6,149 nt of DNA from an uncultured Mycoplasmatota bacterium (lineage in GTDB: Bacteria; Bacillota_I; Bacilli_A; RF39; UBA660). Both the position numbers and the translations under genes were made by a program. This document shows, one piece after another, positions 5,545 to 6,149 of this stretch. The stretch spans positions 1-6,149 of the forward strand of contig CAOKNI010000043.1 in the NCBI GenBank assembly GCA_948470005.1. Reading direction: 5' to 3'. How positions within the stretch are numbered: position 1 is the first letter of the stretch; each line of letters opens with the position of its first letter. The notes under the pieces are model-generated. The model worked only from the letters and a program-made list of their open reading frames with translations. It was not told the DNA's origin and ran no database searches.

Positions 5545-6006
5545 TTATATCCAATCATAATTGATATGATGTTCTATACTTTGATAACTATTTTGCTTTA
5601 TTAATTCTTTAATAGTTTTTGGCCTTATATCAATTCTATCAATATCTTTTATTTCAAATATTTTAAACTTATCCCAACCGTCATCCAAATTATTTATTAA
5701 ATCAAAATTAGGAATTTCTGCATAGTAAACAAATTCAAGCATATGAAAATTATTTTCTACCACAATATTTTCTTCTACTGCTATAAGTTTACATTCTAGA
5801 TTAATACCAAGTTCCTCTTTTATTTCTCTTATAATTGCTTCACTTGAATTATCCATAATATTTAATCTACCACCCGGAAGCAAAAAAGCCTCATGGTCCT
5901 TAACCGCTCTCATATTCGTTAAAATAACTCGTTTATGGGCTTTATCTTTTATTATACAAGAACTTCTCACATTAAAACTATAGCCATCATCTAATTTTAT
6001 ATCCAT
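5545..6006 (-). CDS. Nudix hydrolase
   Basis: Nudix enzymes hydrolyse nucleoside diphosphates linked to another moiety with Mg2+ or Mn2+. The Nudix box spans residues 46-68: G46, five residues, then D52 where the consensus has Glu, seven residues, and REIKEELGI (60-68). The catalytic metal-ligand glutamates E61, E64 and E65 are intact, so activity is expected despite the E-to-D change. It has the single-domain length of 153 aa. A typical N-terminal strand (SSCIIKDKAHKRVILTN) and FLLPGGR precede the box. The C-terminal RPKTIKELI is like that of NTP-type Nudix proteins. The substrate cannot be predicted. The start at ATG 6006 follows AAAGG at 8 nt. It is first in an operon with the MazG-like gene, suggesting shared nucleotide clean-up or signalling-nucleotide turnover. 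An extended -10 element lies just upstream. Confidence 0.95.
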   Translation of the reverse strand: MDIKLDDGYSFNVRSSCIIKDKAHKRVILTNMRAVKDHEAFLLPGGRLNIMDNSSEAIIREIKEELGINLECKLIAVEENIVVENNFHMLEFVYYAEIPNFDLINNLDDGWDKFKIFEIKDIDRIDIRPKTIKELIKQNSYQSIEHHINYDWI

Positions 6007-6030
6007 TTTTTAAAACCTTTCATTTATAAT

Positions 6031-6048
6031 ATTTTATCATAAATTATA
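6031..6048 (-). promoter_or_regulatory. Promoter region of the Nudix-MazG operon
   Basis: TGATAAAAT (6039-6031) is an extended -10 element 24 nt before the start at 6006. A perfect TATAAT (6048-6043) just upstream is an alternative -10. Neither has a good -35, and the -35 zone falls in the T tract of the upstream terminator. I favour the extended -10. Confidence 0.5.
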
Positions 6049-6050
6049 AT

Positions 6051-6083
6051 ATATAAAAACTCGAAACATAAAAGTTCGAGTTT
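6051..6083 (-). terminator. Rho-independent terminator of the upstream unit
   Basis: AAACTCGAA (6083-6075) and TTCGAGTTT (6065-6057) form a perfect 9-bp stem with an 8-nt loop, followed by TTATAT (the hairpin's last T residues start the run). It ends a minus-strand transcript that comes from beyond the right edge and isolates the Nudix operon. Confidence 0.88.
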
Positions 6084-6149
6084 CCTATCAATCTGGTGCG
6101 ATAGTGATAGTTATCTACAACTTTTCGCAAAATTAAGTAATCAAGTACA
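6084..6149. other. Right-edge sequence, unassigned
   Basis: The minus strand has one frame open from the edge down to a TAA at 6046-6044, but it runs straight through the terminator hairpin and reads like no family I know. The other two minus frames stop at 6143-6141 and 6135-6133. This stretch is less AT-rich than its surroundings and holds a tandem ACTATC repeat (6110-6099). It is probably the 3-prime untranslated part of an upstream gene. Confidence 0.35.

Overview
The window is a very AT-rich stretch of a low-GC Gram-positive (Firmicutes/Bacillota) chromosome. The evidence is strong GGAGG-type ribosome binding sites, TATAAT-rich promoters, hairpin-plus-T-run terminators, and families typical of that phylum: a VanZ/RDD membrane protein, a CmpB-type PF06541 protein and a stand-alone TfoX N-terminal domain. 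TGA is used as a stop (for example at 2157, 622 and 5166) and Trp is TGG, so the genetic code is the standard one and not that of mycoplasmas. All supportable genes lie on the minus strand and are therefore transcribed from high to low coordinates.

Reading in the direction of transcription: a strong terminator (6051-6083) closes an unseen upstream unit. A Nudix hydrolase (6006-5545) and a MazG-like pyrophosphohydrolase (5522-5166) follow as a two-gene operon that probably sanitises or hydrolyses nucleotides. A promoter embedded in the end of the MazG-like gene drives an unrecognised cytosolic protein (body 5067-4498). Its true start is probably at 5113, behind a very strong ribosome binding site, with a one-base frameshift between. 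A hairpin terminator (4471-4500) ends this block. Next are an unrecognised membrane-anchored extracytoplasmic protein (4392-3700) and a VanZ-RDD fusion (3617-2532), each with its own -10 element. The last unit starts at an extended -10 promoter (2511-2503) and carries a TfoX-N domain protein, a PF06541 membrane protein, an unrecognised four-helix membrane protein and a broken HIT-family gene (613-144).

The most notable feature is gene damage. The HIT-family gene can be read as one complete protein only after repairing a clear one-base deletion near 376/377, and probably two more compensating indels near its start. The unknown gene at 4498-5113 shows a similar one-base lesion. Whether these are natural pseudogenes or sequence errors cannot be settled from the sequence.

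No CRISPR array, insertion sequence, tRNA or rRNA is evident, and I see no convincing new multi-gene system. The window looks like ordinary chromosomal housekeeping and membrane genes plus three proteins of unknown family.
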